A stretch of DNA of 64,000 nucleotides. Source: Stackebrandtia albiflava. GTDB taxonomy: Bacteria > Actinomycetota > Actinomycetes > Mycobacteriales > Micromonosporaceae. Below the pieces are notes generated by a model. The model saw only the letters and a program-made list of their open reading frames with translations, had not been told where the DNA came from and did not search any database. Made by a program: the position numbers and the translations under genes. The stretch lies in assembly GCF_007994225.1 (NCBI RefSeq), contig NZ_VLLL01000005.1, forward strand, positions 1,535,142 through 1,599,141, written 5' to 3'. Positions 7,962 through 16,257 of the stretch are shown here, in pieces (the first letter of the stretch is position 1; every line of letters begins with the position of its first letter).

Positions 7962-8551
7962 GTGGTGGCCACCGGTGGGCGTGGTGTGCGCAGCATCCAG
8001 GCGGCGGTGAGGCCGCCGAGGAGCCCGAAGAGGTGGGCCTGCCAGGAGATGCCGGGTTGCTGGGGTAGCACTCCCCACAGGATGGAGCCGTATACGACGA
8101 CCACGGCGGCGGCGATGAGGATGTCGCGGAGGCTGCGTTGGAGTGCGCCGCGTGCCACGAGGTATCCGAAGTAGCCGAAGACGACGCCGCTGGCGCCGAC
8201 GGTGACGGTGTGGGGTGGGGAGGTGAACCAGACTCCCAGGCCGCTGATGAGGACGATGACGCCGGTGGCGGCGGCGAATCGGGTCAGGCCGGTCCAGGCG
8301 GCGAGGGCGCCCAGGACCAGGAGCGGGACCGTGTTGGCGCTGAGGTGGTCGTATCCGGAGTGCAGTAGGGGCGCCAGGAGGATGTGTGGCAGGCGTTCGG
8401 GGTTCCAGGCGATGATGCCGTACCGGTCGAGGTCTGCCGGGAGTAGGAAGTCGACGGTCTCGACGAGCCACAGCAGCGCGGTGACCAGGCCCCACAGGAG
8501 GGCGATGTCGCGGACGCGGGTGCGTGGGGCCGTCTGCGGGGTGGGGTTCAT
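7958..8551 (-). CDS. Rhomboid-family intramembrane serine protease
   Basis: A 197-residue polytopic membrane protein with about six hydrophobic segments. The catalytic pair is present: S121 in the GASG motif (119-122) and H173 in WQAHLFGLLGG. The H-S-G-x-x-H-L-x-x-N segment at 64-73 is the usual oxyanion-side motif. It should cleave single-pass membrane proteins in the bilayer. ATG 8551 is used because AGGAG lies six bases upstream; the frame is open further upstream but lacks a ribosome site. It is the first gene of a three-gene operon whose members overlap by four bases each. A promoter is seen about 260 bases upstream, leaving a long leader. Confidence 0.85.
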   Translation of the reverse strand: MNPTPQTAPRTRVRDIALLWGLVTALLWLVETVDFLLPADLDRYGIIAWNPERLPHILLAPLLHSGYDHLSANTVPLLVLGALAAWTGLTRFAAATGVIVLISGLGVWFTSPPHTVTVGASGVVFGYFGYLVARGALQRSLRDILIAAAVVVVYGSILWGVLPQQPGISWQAHLFGLLGGLTAAWMLRTPRPPVATT

Positions 8552-8618
8552 GGGGTTGCTCCTGCCGCGTGCGGGATTCGAGTGTGTCAAAGCGCGGGAG
8601 GGGGCGGCCGGGCCGGGT

Positions 8619-8657
8619 GGCGTGGCCACCGGCACGCGCACGGGCGGTGGCCACGCC
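8619..8657 (-). repeat. 13-bp inverted repeat in rhomboid operon leader
   Basis: GGCGTGGCCACCG at 8619-8631 pairs with its reverse complement at 8645-8657 around a 13-base loop. It lies about 70 bases before the rhomboid start, within the predicted untranslated leader. It could act as an attenuator or as an mRNA stabiliser; no ligand-binding class is recognised. Confidence 0.45.
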
Positions 8658-8811
8658 GCAGCGGTGGCCCGGGTGCTGTGTGGGCCGCTGCGTGAAGCCG
8701 CCCGGTCGCGCCGGGCAATGCGCGGTGTGGGCGGGCTTCCGTCGGTGTGCCGGCCGGGCATGGGCGGCGCACCGGGTGGCCCGGCCGTTCGCGGTCGGCC
8801 GGGTTGCGCGT

Positions 8812-8840
8812 AGCCTACGGAAAAATATCTACGGATTCAA
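8812..8840 (-). promoter_or_regulatory. Sigma-70-like promoter of the rhomboid operon
   Basis: On the minus strand TTGAAT (8835-8840) and TAGGCT (8812-8817) are separated by 17 bases. The position implies transcription starting near 8805 and a leader of roughly 250 bases before the rhomboid start codon. Confidence 0.5.
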
Positions 8841-8906
8841 GACCGTGGATGAAAATTCGTTGGTGGAGCCGGGTCGCGGCGGTGGATCTTCCGCGTCGTG
8901 TGGCGA

Positions 8907-8912
8907 TACGGT
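8907..8912 (+). promoter_or_regulatory. -10 box of leaderless ABM-domain gene
   Basis: TACGGT ends six bases before ATG 8919. This fits a -10 box whose transcript begins at the start codon; there is no ribosome-binding site. Confidence 0.5.
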
Positions 8913-8918
8913 GGCGGG

Positions 8919-9233
8919 ATGATCATCGTGCACGCCGAGGTCCGGTTGCTGCCGGAGCACCGCGACGCCGGGCTGCGGCTGCTGCGGGAGTTGGCCGAAC
9001 GCACCCGAAGCGGCGACCGGGGCTGCCTGGAGTACCGCTATCACGTCGATGTGGACGACCCGCTGCGGCTGGTGTGCGTGGAGGTGTGGACCGACGAGGC
9101 GGCGCTGCGGGAACACCTGGCCGCCCCGCACATGAACGACCCGCGCAGCCGCTTCTCCGAATACACCGACGGCTCCGAACAGGTGCGGGTCTACCGGGCC
9201 GAGCCGGTGCGACCGGAAGCGATCACCGGGTGA
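8919..9233 (+). CDS. Antibiotic biosynthesis monooxygenase (ABM) domain protein
   Basis: A 104-residue protein with one dimeric alpha-beta barrel domain. The order of elements fits: first strand MIIVHAEVRLLPEH, the helix LRLLRELAERTRSGDRGCLEYRYHVD, then VEVWTDEAALREHLAAPHM with the usual H-x-x-x-x-H pair near the end. Family members are cofactor-free oxygenases or heme/quinone-handling enzymes, so the exact reaction is open. The ATG at 8919 fits a leaderless transcript. It appears monocistronic; a gap of 175 bases separates it from the Lrp regulator. Confidence 0.75.
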   Translation: MIIVHAEVRLLPEHRDAGLRLLRELAERTRSGDRGCLEYRYHVDVDDPLRLVCVEVWTDEAALREHLAAPHMNDPRSRFSEYTDGSEQVRVYRAEPVRPEAITG

Positions 9234-9408
9234 AGCGCTCCCACACCACGAGGTCGTAGACGGAAGCGGGCCGTGCCCGGTTCCCGGCGGTGCCGGTCGC
9301 TTCTCCCCCGCCACCGCCGGGTCGCCTGTCGCGGGTGGTGGCCTCGGTGGTCGCGCATGCCGACATCATCGGTTGGACGCGCCGGGAAATCCACGGTATC
9401 CATGGCGC

Positions 9409-9861
9409 ATGGTCGACGACATCACCCTCGACGCCACCGACTGGCGGATCCTGGCGGTCCTGCAACGCGACGGCCGCCGCGGCTTCACCGACCTGGCCAG
9501 GGACGTGGCGATGTCGGCCAGCGCGGTCACCGAACGGGTCCGGCGGCTGGAGAGGGCCGGTGTCATCCGCGGGTACGCGGCGGTGGTCGATCCCTCGGCG
9601 GTGGGGTTGCCGATCACGGCGCTGGTGCGGTTGCGGTACCCGCACCCGGACTACCGGGCGTTCCACGACATGGTGGAGGTGACTCCCCAGGTGGTGGAGG
9701 CCCACCACGTCACCGGGGAGGACTGCTTCGTGGTGAAGGTGTTGGCCGAGTCGATGCCCGACCTGGAGGCGATCGTGGCGCGACTGGCCGCGTTGGGACC
9801 GGTCACCACCAACGTCGTGTACTCCTCCCCGCTTCCGAGGCGGCCGGTCCTTCGAGGATGA
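9409..9861 (+). CDS. Lrp/AsnC-family transcriptional regulator
   Basis: A 150-residue regulator. The N-terminal winged helix-turn-helix is clear (DATDWRILAVLQRDGRRGFTDLARDVAMSASAVTERVRRLE read in order over residues 7-45), followed by AGVIRGYAAVVDPSAVGLPITALV and a C-terminal RAM/effector domain ending in TTNVVYSSPL. Such proteins form octamer-type assemblies that bind amino acids. The effector is unknown. ATG 9409 is chosen at the family start; there is an in-frame ATG at 9373 without a ribosome site. No transporter or amino-acid gene lies next to it, so its regulon cannot be guessed. Confidence 0.85.
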   Translation: MVDDITLDATDWRILAVLQRDGRRGFTDLARDVAMSASAVTERVRRLERAGVIRGYAAVVDPSAVGLPITALVRLRYPHPDYRAFHDMVEVTPQVVEAHHVTGEDCFVVKVLAESMPDLEAIVARLAALGPVTTNVVYSSPLPRRPVLRG

Positions 9862-9939
9862 GACGACGGCCACCGCGCCGTCCCCTGGGAGGACGAGGGA
9901 GTCGTCCCGGCGACCGAGGTGTGGGTGGGCGCGGCGGCC

Positions 9940-9945
9940 TAATCT
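9940..9945 (+). promoter_or_regulatory. -10 box of leaderless GPP34 gene
   Basis: TAATCT ends six bases before ATG 9952, the geometry expected for a leaderless transcript. Confidence 0.5.
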
Positions 9946-9951
9946 CGAGGC

Positions 9952-10617
9952 ATGGTGATTCTGGCCGAAGAACTGTTGCTGTTGGCGTATCGCGACGACA
10001 CCGGCCGCAACCAGGTGTCGCATCTGGAGTTGGGCCTTGCCGGGGCGTTGCTGCTGGAACTGGCGGTGGCCGAACGGATAGACGTCGTCGACAAGCGGGT
10101 CACGGTCGTCGACTCCACTCCGACGGGTGACCCGTTGCTGGACGACGCGCTGGCGCGTATCGGCGCAGACCGTCCCCGCAAGGCGCAGTTCTGGGTCCAG
10201 AAACTGTCCAAGCGGATCGTCGCCACCGTCTTGGACCGTCTCGTCGCGCGGGGCACGCTGCGGCATCATCCCGACCGGGTGCTGGGACTGTTCCCCTTCC
10301 AGCGGTACCTGCCGGTCCCCGGTGACCGCGTCGAGTCCGACGCCCGTGACCGGCTCGCACACGTGGTGGCCACCGGTATGGCACGCGACGCCCACGACGC
10401 CGGGTTGGCGTCGCTGGTGTACGCGCTGCAGATGGAACGCAAGGTGTTCCCCGACCGGCGCCGCAAGGAGGTCCGTGCCGCGTTGAAGGCCGCCGGTGAC
10501 GGCGCGTGGGCCTCCCAGGCGACCCGGCAGGCGGTCGAGGCGGCGCAGGCGGCGGTGATGGCGGCGATCACCGCCGCGATCGCGGCCTCGGCGGCGGCGA
10601 CCGGTTCCTCGGGCTGA
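9952..10617 (+). CDS. GPP34 (GOLPH3-like) family phosphoprotein homologue
   Basis: A 221-residue all-helical protein of the GPP34 family, known in eukaryotes as the Golgi phosphatidylinositol-4-phosphate reader GOLPH3 and frequent but poorly understood in actinomycetes. Diagnostic pieces are LAEELLLLAYRDDTGR at the start, LELGLAGALLLELAV, and the central GTLRHHPDRVLGLFPFQRYLP. The last 40 residues are an alanine-rich helix (AAQAAVMAAITAAIAASAAA) that may associate with the membrane. It starts at ATG 9952 in leaderless position. A GNAT gene follows 35 bases later in the same direction and may be co-transcribed. Confidence 0.8.
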   Translation: MVILAEELLLLAYRDDTGRNQVSHLELGLAGALLLELAVAERIDVVDKRVTVVDSTPTGDPLLDDALARIGADRPRKAQFWVQKLSKRIVATVLDRLVARGTLRHHPDRVLGLFPFQRYLPVPGDRVESDARDRLAHVVATGMARDAHDAGLASLVYALQMERKVFPDRRRKEVRAALKAAGDGAWASQATRQAVEAAQAAVMAAITAAIAASAAATGSSG

Positions 10618-10652
10618 CAATCCGGTTGCCGGTTCCGGGCCGGGTCGGGAAC

Positions 10653-11432
10653 ATGACCCCGGTGAACAGAGCCGAGTGGTTGGAGACGTTCGACGCGCGG
10701 GTGCGGCGGCGGGCGCGACCGGATTCGACGCGGGCGCGGGTGGAGGACACCGGCGCGGTCGTGCGGCAGGTCGCGGGCCCGGACGGGTGGAACGGTGTGC
10801 TGTGGTCGGGCCTGGGCGACGACGCCGCCGAGGTGATCGCCGCGCAACGCGACCACTTCGCGGCGCTGGGCGTGGAGTGCGAATGGAAGCTCTACGGCCA
10901 CGACCTGCCCGCCGACCTGCCCCGGTTGCTCACCGAGGCCGGTTTCGTGCCCGAACCGACCGAGACGGTGATGGTGGCGGCCACCGCCGACGTGGCGGCT
11001 GCGCCGGTGCTGCCGCCGGGGGTGGTGTTGGTGCCGGTCACCGACGCCGAAGGCGTGGAACGCGCCGCGCGGCTCCACGCCCGGGTGTTCGGTGTCGATC
11101 CGGGTGGCCTGCGCAAGCGGCTGCTGCGCAGGCTGGCCGAGGCCCCGGGAACCGAGGTCGCCGTCATGGCCGAGGCCGCCGAGGGACCGGTGTCGGTGGC
11201 CAGACTGGAGTGCGACGGCGACGGGTTCGCCGGACTGTGGGGCGGGGCGACCCTGCCGCACTGGCGGGGACGGGGCCTGTACCGGGCGTTGGTGGCGCAT
11301 CGCGCCGGCCGCGCCGCCGCGGCCGGTGTCGGCTATCTGTACGTGGACGCGCGCGACACCAGTCGGCCGATTCTGGCGCGGCTGGGGTTCCAGGCGTTGA
11401 CCACGACGACGCCGTTCGTGTGGCGGCCGTGA
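10653..11432 (+). CDS. GNAT-family N-acetyltransferase
   Basis: A 259-residue acetyltransferase. The catalytic fold sits in the C-terminal half, where LWGGATLPHWRGRGLYRALVAHRA gives the acetyl-CoA loop (W-R-G-R-G-L-Y) and YLYVDARDTSRPILARLGFQ the final strands. The N-terminal half looks like a degenerate second GNAT-type domain. The ATG at 10653 is used because the preceding open frame overlaps the GPP34 gene in another frame. It follows the GPP34 gene closely and converges with the MFS gene across a strong terminator. The acceptor substrate is not predictable. Confidence 0.75.
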   Translation: MTPVNRAEWLETFDARVRRRARPDSTRARVEDTGAVVRQVAGPDGWNGVLWSGLGDDAAEVIAAQRDHFAALGVECEWKLYGHDLPADLPRLLTEAGFVPEPTETVMVAATADVAAAPVLPPGVVLVPVTDAEGVERAARLHARVFGVDPGGLRKRLLRRLAEAPGTEVAVMAEAAEGPVSVARLECDGDGFAGLWGGATLPHWRGRGLYRALVAHRAGRAAAAGVGYLYVDARDTSRPILARLGFQALTTTTPFVWRP

Positions 11433-11436
11433 CGTG

Positions 11437-11475
11437 ACCGTGGGGGTGGCCCGGGACCGGGGCCACCCCCACGGT
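11437..11475. terminator. Bidirectional terminator hairpin
   Basis: A perfect 15-bp stem, ACCGTGGGGGTGGCC at 11437-11451 and its reverse complement at 11461-11475, with a 9-base loop. It lies between the convergent GNAT (ends 11432) and MFS (ends 11479) genes. Confidence 0.75.
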
Positions 11476-11478
11476 GCG

Positions 11479-12678
11479 CTAACGCGATGCGGGTACGGCC
11501 GTGTCGCGGGGCGCCGGGAGCCACCACCACGCCGCGACCAGGAGGTACACCGCGGCACCTGCGACGAATCCACCGGCGTGACCGGCGGCGTAGGCCGCCA
11601 CCGCGTACCACAGGTAGGTGCCGATACCGGCGAACTCCGTGCCGAGGCCGGCCACCGAGGTCACCGTCGCGCGGGTCCGGGCGTCGATGACGTCCTGCAA
11701 CCTGGCGTCGGCGGCGACGTTGAGCAGTTGATAGACCCCGAACGCCACGGCCAGGACCGCGAACCCGGGAACCCCGGCCCACCAGGCGGCCGCGGCGGTG
11801 GCCGCCGCCGTCGACACCAGGACCACCGCCGAGGTCCGGTCGCTCCAGGTCGCGGCCGGTGCCGCGGCCAGTCCACCGGCTGCCTGGCCGGCGGCCACCG
11901 ACAACACCAGCAGCGGCACCAGCCACAGCCGGTCGGTGCTGTCGGCGGCCAGCAGTGGAATGAACTCCTCCAGGCTGCCCCACACTCCGGCTACCAGCGC
12001 CAGCACGGTCGCGCGGCGCCGGGCGAGGCGGTCGCGGCGCAGTAGGCGTAGACCGTCCCGCAGGGTGTGCCGGTATTCGGTGACCGCGGCGCGGATCGAC
12101 ACCGGGGTACCGGAGTGCTCGGGCAGCCCGGCGGCCACCACCGCGCTCGCCAGTCCCGCCGCGACGCTGGCGGCGGTCACCAGCGGATAACCGCCGACCG
12201 TCAGCGCCGGTGACGCCACCGCCGCGGACGCCAGGACCGCCACCGCTGCGATCGCCTTGACCCGGCCCATGGTGTGCGGATACCGGTCGGTGGCCGACAA
12301 CCGGTCGAGGGCGTCGTAGGTGAGGGCCTCGAACGCGCCGGACCGCAGTGCTCCGCCGAGGCCCCACAGCACGAACCCGGCGGCGAATCCCACGAAGGAC
12401 GGTGCCAGTCCCCACAGCAGGAATCCGCTCGCGGTGAGGAGGGGCCCGGCCACCAGTAGGGCGCGCCGGGACAGGGTGTCGGCGAGTGCGCCGGAGGGGA
12501 CCTCGGCCAGGATCGACGTGGCCGACCACAGCACGAACAGCGCGGTGACCTCACCCACCGACAGGCCGTGCGCGGTGAACAACAGCGCGTACAGGGGGTA
12601 CAGCAGGACGAAGTCGTTGAGGAAGGTGTAGCAGTACAGCCGCCTCGACAGGCGTCGACGCGGTGATCGAGTGGACAT
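11479..12678 (-). CDS. MFS transporter
   Basis: A 399-residue membrane transporter with about twelve hydrophobic segments. The loop between the second and third segments reads ILAEVPSGALADTLSRRALLVAG, the usual G-x-x-x-D-x-x-x-R-R motif of drug-efflux type MFS proteins. The second half repeats the pattern more weakly. It most resembles exporters of unknown small molecules. ATG 12678 is preferred over the longer frame, which adds a polar stretch with no ribosome site. Upstream, an inverted repeat TGCAC-N5-GTGCA could bind a repressor. It is not evidently part of the lanthipeptide cluster, from which it is separated by the SARP regulator gene. Confidence 0.82.
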   Translation of the reverse strand: MSTRSPRRRLSRRLYCYTFLNDFVLLYPLYALLFTAHGLSVGEVTALFVLWSATSILAEVPSGALADTLSRRALLVAGPLLTASGFLLWGLAPSFVGFAAGFVLWGLGGALRSGAFEALTYDALDRLSATDRYPHTMGRVKAIAAVAVLASAAVASPALTVGGYPLVTAASVAAGLASAVVAAGLPEHSGTPVSIRAAVTEYRHTLRDGLRLLRRDRLARRRATVLALVAGVWGSLEEFIPLLAADSTDRLWLVPLLVLSVAAGQAAGGLAAAPAATWSDRTSAVVLVSTAAATAAAAWWAGVPGFAVLAVAFGVYQLLNVAADARLQDVIDARTRATVTSVAGLGTEFAGIGTYLWYAVAAYAAGHAGGFVAGAAVYLLVAAWWWLPAPRDTAVPASR

Positions 12679-12793
12679 GAAGGAGTGGGACCTCTTCTGT
12701 GCGGATGGACGGGACCGGTGGTGGCCGGTGAGGCCGGTGGTCCTCGTGCCGCACAGTGGGGGCCGAGTCAGTGAGATCAATGTCGCCAGGTCA

Positions 12794-12808
12794 TGCACTC
12801 ATTGTGCA
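12794..12808. promoter_or_regulatory. Small inverted repeat upstream of MFS gene
   Basis: TGCAC and GTGCA arms around TCATT, 116 bases before the MFS start. It is a possible repressor site; no regulator gene is adjacent other than the SARP. Confidence 0.25.
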
Positions 12809-12858
12809 CCGACCGTGCCGGGCGGTTCGCCGGAGGTGCCGTCCGGTCGGTCTCCTCC

Positions 12859-15795
12859 TCAACCGGCCGCCGGGTGTGGTCCCGGCAGCGCGTCCACGAT
12901 CCGGGTCATCAGGTCGTCCTCCGGGGAGGGCAGTCCCGGGGTGATCGCGGCCAGGTGCCGGGCGTGGAGCCTCGCGTCGGCCGGTTCGGACGCCGCCTCG
13001 TACGCGCGGGACAGGATGCGGTGGGCGACGCGTTCGGCGGTGGGGCGGGCGACCGCGCGGGCCGCGACGAGACAACGGTGGCCGGCCGCGACGGCCTCCA
13101 GGTGGCGGCCCCCACTCAGGTGGGCGACGGCCAGGCCGGCCAGCGCGAACCACGCGTCGACGCGGTTGCCGAGGTCGTCGCAGATTCCGAGTCCGGCGGT
13201 CAGGTCGTCGACGGCGGCGTCGGTGAGGCCGGCGCCGCAACGCACGACACCCAGCAGGGTCAGGTCGGAGCCCTCCCCGGCGCGGTCGCCGTCGGCGCGG
13301 CGGCGGGCGAGGGAGGCGGTGAGCCGGTCGGCGGCCCGGTCCCACTCGCCGAGCAGTCCCTCGACGACGGCCAGGTTGTGGGCGGCGGTCAATCCGATGC
13401 GGACCCGGGCCTCGGTGGGCGCGACGACGTCCACGCACTCCTGGAGCAGGGCACGGGCCGCCGGAAGGTCGTCGCGGCGGACCATGGCGAGGCTGAGGTC
13501 GTTGAGCGCGGCGACCTGGGCGTAGGTGTCGCCGTCGGCGCGGGCGGACACCAACGCGCGGTCGATGTGCGCCGACGCGGACTCGTAGCGGCCGAGGTAG
13601 ATCTCGGTGCGGCCCAGATGCAGCAGCGCACGACGCAGGGGCGTCTCGTCGCGCCGCCCGTCGGCGCCCTCGACGGCCGCCTGCGCCAGGGCGTGCGCCC
13701 GGTGGAAGTCGCCGCGTTTGCGCAACGCCCACGCCAGCGAGTTGACGAACGTGACGGCGTGGAGTGCCTCGTCACCGCCCAGGGCGACGGCCAGGCGGGC
13801 CGCGGCCAGGATGTTCGGCATGGAGGCGTCCAGCCAGGGACCCACCTCGTCGTTGCCGCGCACGGCCTGGTCGACCAGCATCGGGTCGGCCAGGGTCGCC
13901 GGGTCGACGCGCCGTGGCAGCCGCCCGCGCTCGGGCCGTAGGAGCTCGTCGACGTGGATCGCGCAGGCGGCGTAGTAGCCGACGGCTCTGCTGCGGAGCC
14001 GGTGCCGGTCACCGGGTGCGATCGCCTGGGCGGCGCATTCGGCGGCGACCGCGCGCACCATGTCGTGTACCCGGTGGTATCCGTCGCCGTCGGGGACGAC
14101 GAGCTGGGCGCGGACGAGCCGGGTCAGGGCGGCGTCGCACGCGGCGACACCGTCGACGCCCAGCGCGGCGGCGATGAGACCGGCGTCGAACGTCGGCAGC
14201 GGTAGGACACCGATGGCGTGGAACGCCTCGGTGGCGAGCCGATCGGTACCGGAGCTGCCGGAGGCGATCAGGTCGTATCCGACCCTGATGCTGGATCGGA
14301 CGCCGACCCCGTCGACCTCCAGGGAGTCGAGGCGGCTGCGGTGGTCGGCGAGACTGGCCGCCAGGCGTCGCGCCGAAAGGTCCGGTTCCCTGGCGAGACG
14401 ACCGGCCGCCACGCACAACGCGAGCGGCAGGTGGTCGCAGTGGGCGGCGATGAGGCCCAGTTCGGACCAGTCGGTCCCGGAGCGGTTCGAGATCCGGTCC
14501 AGCAACGCGATCGACTCCGACGGCGCCAGGTGGTCCAGTCGCAGCGACAGCGAGGCCGGCAGGGGCAGTGCCGCCCGGCTGGTGACGATGACGGCGACCC
14601 GCGTGGCGTCGTCGAGGATCGGCGTGACCTGGGCGGCGGATACGGCGTTGTCGAGGACGACCAGGGCGCGCGTCGTACGGCCGAGTCTCTTGAGGAGGTC
14701 CGCGGCGTCGGTGTCGCCGGTCGGGACGTCCCGCTCGGGGACGCCCAGCAGGATCAGGCACCGGCGGACGACCTCCGACGGCGACAGCGGACGCAGACCC
14801 GGCGTGGATCCGTGAAGGTCGACGTGGATCTGCCCGCCGGGGAACAGTGACGCCACGTCGTGGGCGACCGCGACCGCCAGCGCGGACTTTCCGACTCCAC
14901 CCGGTCCGTGGAGGGCGACCAGGCGGGGCGCGGGCCCGTGGGACAACTCGCGGCGGATACGACCGGACTCGGCGGCGCGGCCGGTGAACGCCGGGGCCGG
15001 GGGCGGTAGGCGCCCCGCCGTGCGGGTGCGCGGCGTGTCACGGGTGACCGGGTGGGGCGCCGGGCCGTCACGCAGGATCTCCAGGTGCAGCTTGCGCAGC
15101 GCCGGCCCGGGCTCCACTCCCAGATCCGCCGACAGGCGTTCGCGAAGCCGCGCGTACTCACGCAACGCGTCCGACTTTCGTCCACTGTGGTAAAGCGCGA
15201 GCATGAGGCGCTCCACGAGTGACTCACGAAGCGGATGACCGTCCAGGTGGGAGACGATCTCGGCGATGACCTCGCGGTGGCGGCCACCGGCGGTCTCCAG
15301 GTCGACGAGCCTCTCGAAGGCCGACAGTCGTTCCTCCTCCAGGCGGATGCGCACCGCGTCGACGAACGCGCCGTCGACGCCGTCGAGGGCGGGCCCGCGC
15401 CACAGCTCCAGGGCGCGGCGCAGACCCGCGACGGGCTCGACGGCGGCGCGCCGCGCCGAGGCGAGCGCCGCCGAGAAGTCCGACAGGTCCAGGCCACCCG
15501 ACGGTACCGGCACCACGTAACCGGACGGTCCGTTGTGGATTACGTCGTCCGCGCCGTGGCGGCGGAACATCCGCCGCAGCGCCGACACCGCGGTGTGCAC
15601 CTGGGTCGCGGCGGTGGGGACCGGGCGGTCACCCCACACCGCCGTCACGACCTTCTCGGTGGAGACGGCACGGTCGGCGTTCACCAACAGGTACGCGAGG
15701 ATCGAACGCCACCGGGGACGCGCGACCTCGACGGGACGACCGTCGATCTCGGCCCGGAGCGACCCGAGGATCGCGAAACGGATTCTGCTCTCCAC
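12859..15795 (-). CDS. AfsR/SARP-type transcriptional regulator with NB-ARC and TPR domains
   Basis: A 978-residue multidomain activator. Residues 8-97 are an OmpR-like winged helix (LAYLLVNADRAVSTEKVVTAVW). Residues 103-245 are the bacterial transcriptional activation domain (EERLSAFERLVDLE, ALREYARLRERLSADLGVEPGP). An NB-ARC ATPase follows with Walker A GPGGVGKSALA (K303) and TRALVVLDN as Walker B. The C-terminal 350 residues are TPR-like helices. GTG 15795 is the first start codon in frame. It is transcribed away from the lanthipeptide precursor gene, with tandem heptamers in the shared region, so it is the likely pathway-specific activator of that cluster. The whole gene has the normal composition of the region. 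Confidence 0.88.
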   Translation of the reverse strand: MESRIRFAILGSLRAEIDGRPVEVARPRWRSILAYLLVNADRAVSTEKVVTAVWGDRPVPTAATQVHTAVSALRRMFRRHGADDVIHNGPSGYVVPVPSGGLDLSDFSAALASARRAAVEPVAGLRRALELWRGPALDGVDGAFVDAVRIRLEEERLSAFERLVDLETAGGRHREVIAEIVSHLDGHPLRESLVERLMLALYHSGRKSDALREYARLRERLSADLGVEPGPALRKLHLEILRDGPAPHPVTRDTPRTRTAGRLPPPAPAFTGRAAESGRIRRELSHGPAPRLVALHGPGGVGKSALAVAVAHDVASLFPGGQIHVDLHGSTPGLRPLSPSEVVRRCLILLGVPERDVPTGDTDAADLLKRLGRTTRALVVLDNAVSAAQVTPILDDATRVAVIVTSRAALPLPASLSLRLDHLAPSESIALLDRISNRSGTDWSELGLIAAHCDHLPLALCVAAGRLAREPDLSARRLAASLADHRSRLDSLEVDGVGVRSSIRVGYDLIASGSSGTDRLATEAFHAIGVLPLPTFDAGLIAAALGVDGVAACDAALTRLVRAQLVVPDGDGYHRVHDMVRAVAAECAAQAIAPGDRHRLRSRAVGYYAACAIHVDELLRPERGRLPRRVDPATLADPMLVDQAVRGNDEVGPWLDASMPNILAAARLAVALGGDEALHAVTFVNSLAWALRKRGDFHRAHALAQAAVEGADGRRDETPLRRALLHLGRTEIYLGRYESASAHIDRALVSARADGDTYAQVAALNDLSLAMVRRDDLPAARALLQECVDVVAPTEARVRIGLTAAHNLAVVEGLLGEWDRAADRLTASLARRRADGDRAGEGSDLTLLGVVRCGAGLTDAAVDDLTAGLGICDDLGNRVDAWFALAGLAVAHLSGGRHLEAVAAGHRCLVAARAVARPTAERVAHRILSRAYEAASEPADARLHARHLAAITPGLPSPEDDLMTRIVDALPGPHPAAG

Positions 15796-15933
15796 GTGTC
15801 GCCTGCCGCGGTTAACGAATGGTCAGCCCAGATCCCGGAACGGTACCACTACGCCGCCACCACGACGCCCCATCCCCACCGGCGCGGATGACCAGGACCG
15901 TTACCTCCCACCGGGTCCGGCGCCGCACCCGCG

Positions 15934-15973
15934 CGGTTAGCCGGCGGTTAGTGCGCGACGAGCCCACGGTTGG
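15934..15973 (+). promoter_or_regulatory. Candidate SARP operator: 11-bp-phased heptamer repeats
   Basis: CGGTTAG occurs at 15934-15940 and 15945-15951, and CGGTTGG at 15967-15973, so the repeats are in an 11-bp register (0, 11, 33); a weak copy CGACGAG is at the 22 position. SARP proteins bind tandem heptamers with this spacing just before the -10 region of target promoters. The site is 72-111 bases upstream of the lanthipeptide precursor start and divergent from the SARP gene. Confidence 0.55.
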
Positions 15974-16044
15974 GCACGCCTCGGCAGACTCGACGCACTC
16001 GCCCGGCGGGCCGAATCGCCGGGCCGTCGATGCTAGGAGTCCCC

Positions 16045-16248
16045 ATGTCCACCGACACCCTCACCCGCGCATGGACCGACGTGGAGTTCCGCGCCACCCT
16101 CAGCGACGCCGAACTCGACCTGCTCGCCAACCCGGCGGGCGACCTGGACGCCGAGATGAACGAGCTCGCCGTCCAGGAGGCCACCGCGGTGTCGACCGCC
16201 TGCACCAAGTGGTCGGGCCTGACCCCGCCGCGGCGCTGCTGCTGCTGA
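16045..16248 (+). CDS. lanA: Class II lanthipeptide precursor
   Basis: A 67-residue prepeptide. The leader contains VEFRATLSDAEL and LLANPAGDL, resembling both the F-R-A-x-L start of cinnamycin-type leaders and the N-P-A-G-D motif of mersacidin-type leaders. The likely core follows an A46-T-A48 site and reads VSTACTKWSGLTPPRRCCC, with five Ser/Thr (S50, T51, T54, S57, T60) and four cysteines (C53, C65-C67). ATG 16045 has AGGAG five bases away; an upstream in-frame ATG is less likely. A hairpin and then the lanM gene follow. The three terminal adjacent cysteines are unusual. No double-glycine cleavage motif is present. Confidence 0.88.
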   Translation: MSTDTLTRAWTDVEFRATLSDAELDLLANPAGDLDAEMNELAVQEATAVSTACTKWSGLTPPRRCCC

Positions 16249-16257
16249 CCGGCCCAC

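Larger units (their letters stand above)
8552..8918. other. 367-bp divergent intergenic region with long leader
   Basis: No convincing gene is seen between the rhomboid operon and the ABM-domain gene. It holds a minus-strand promoter near its right end, a 13-bp hairpin in the implied leader, and an AT-rich patch at 8820-8840 carrying the direct repeat CTACGGA twice (8815-8821 and 8829-8835). A 61-codon minus-strand frame inside it has no ribosome site and is not called. Confidence 0.5.

Noticed and set aside
8587-8772. A 61-codon minus-strand frame in the rhomboid operon leader
   Set aside because: Low-complexity Pro/Arg/Ala sequence without ribosome site; treated as leader RNA.
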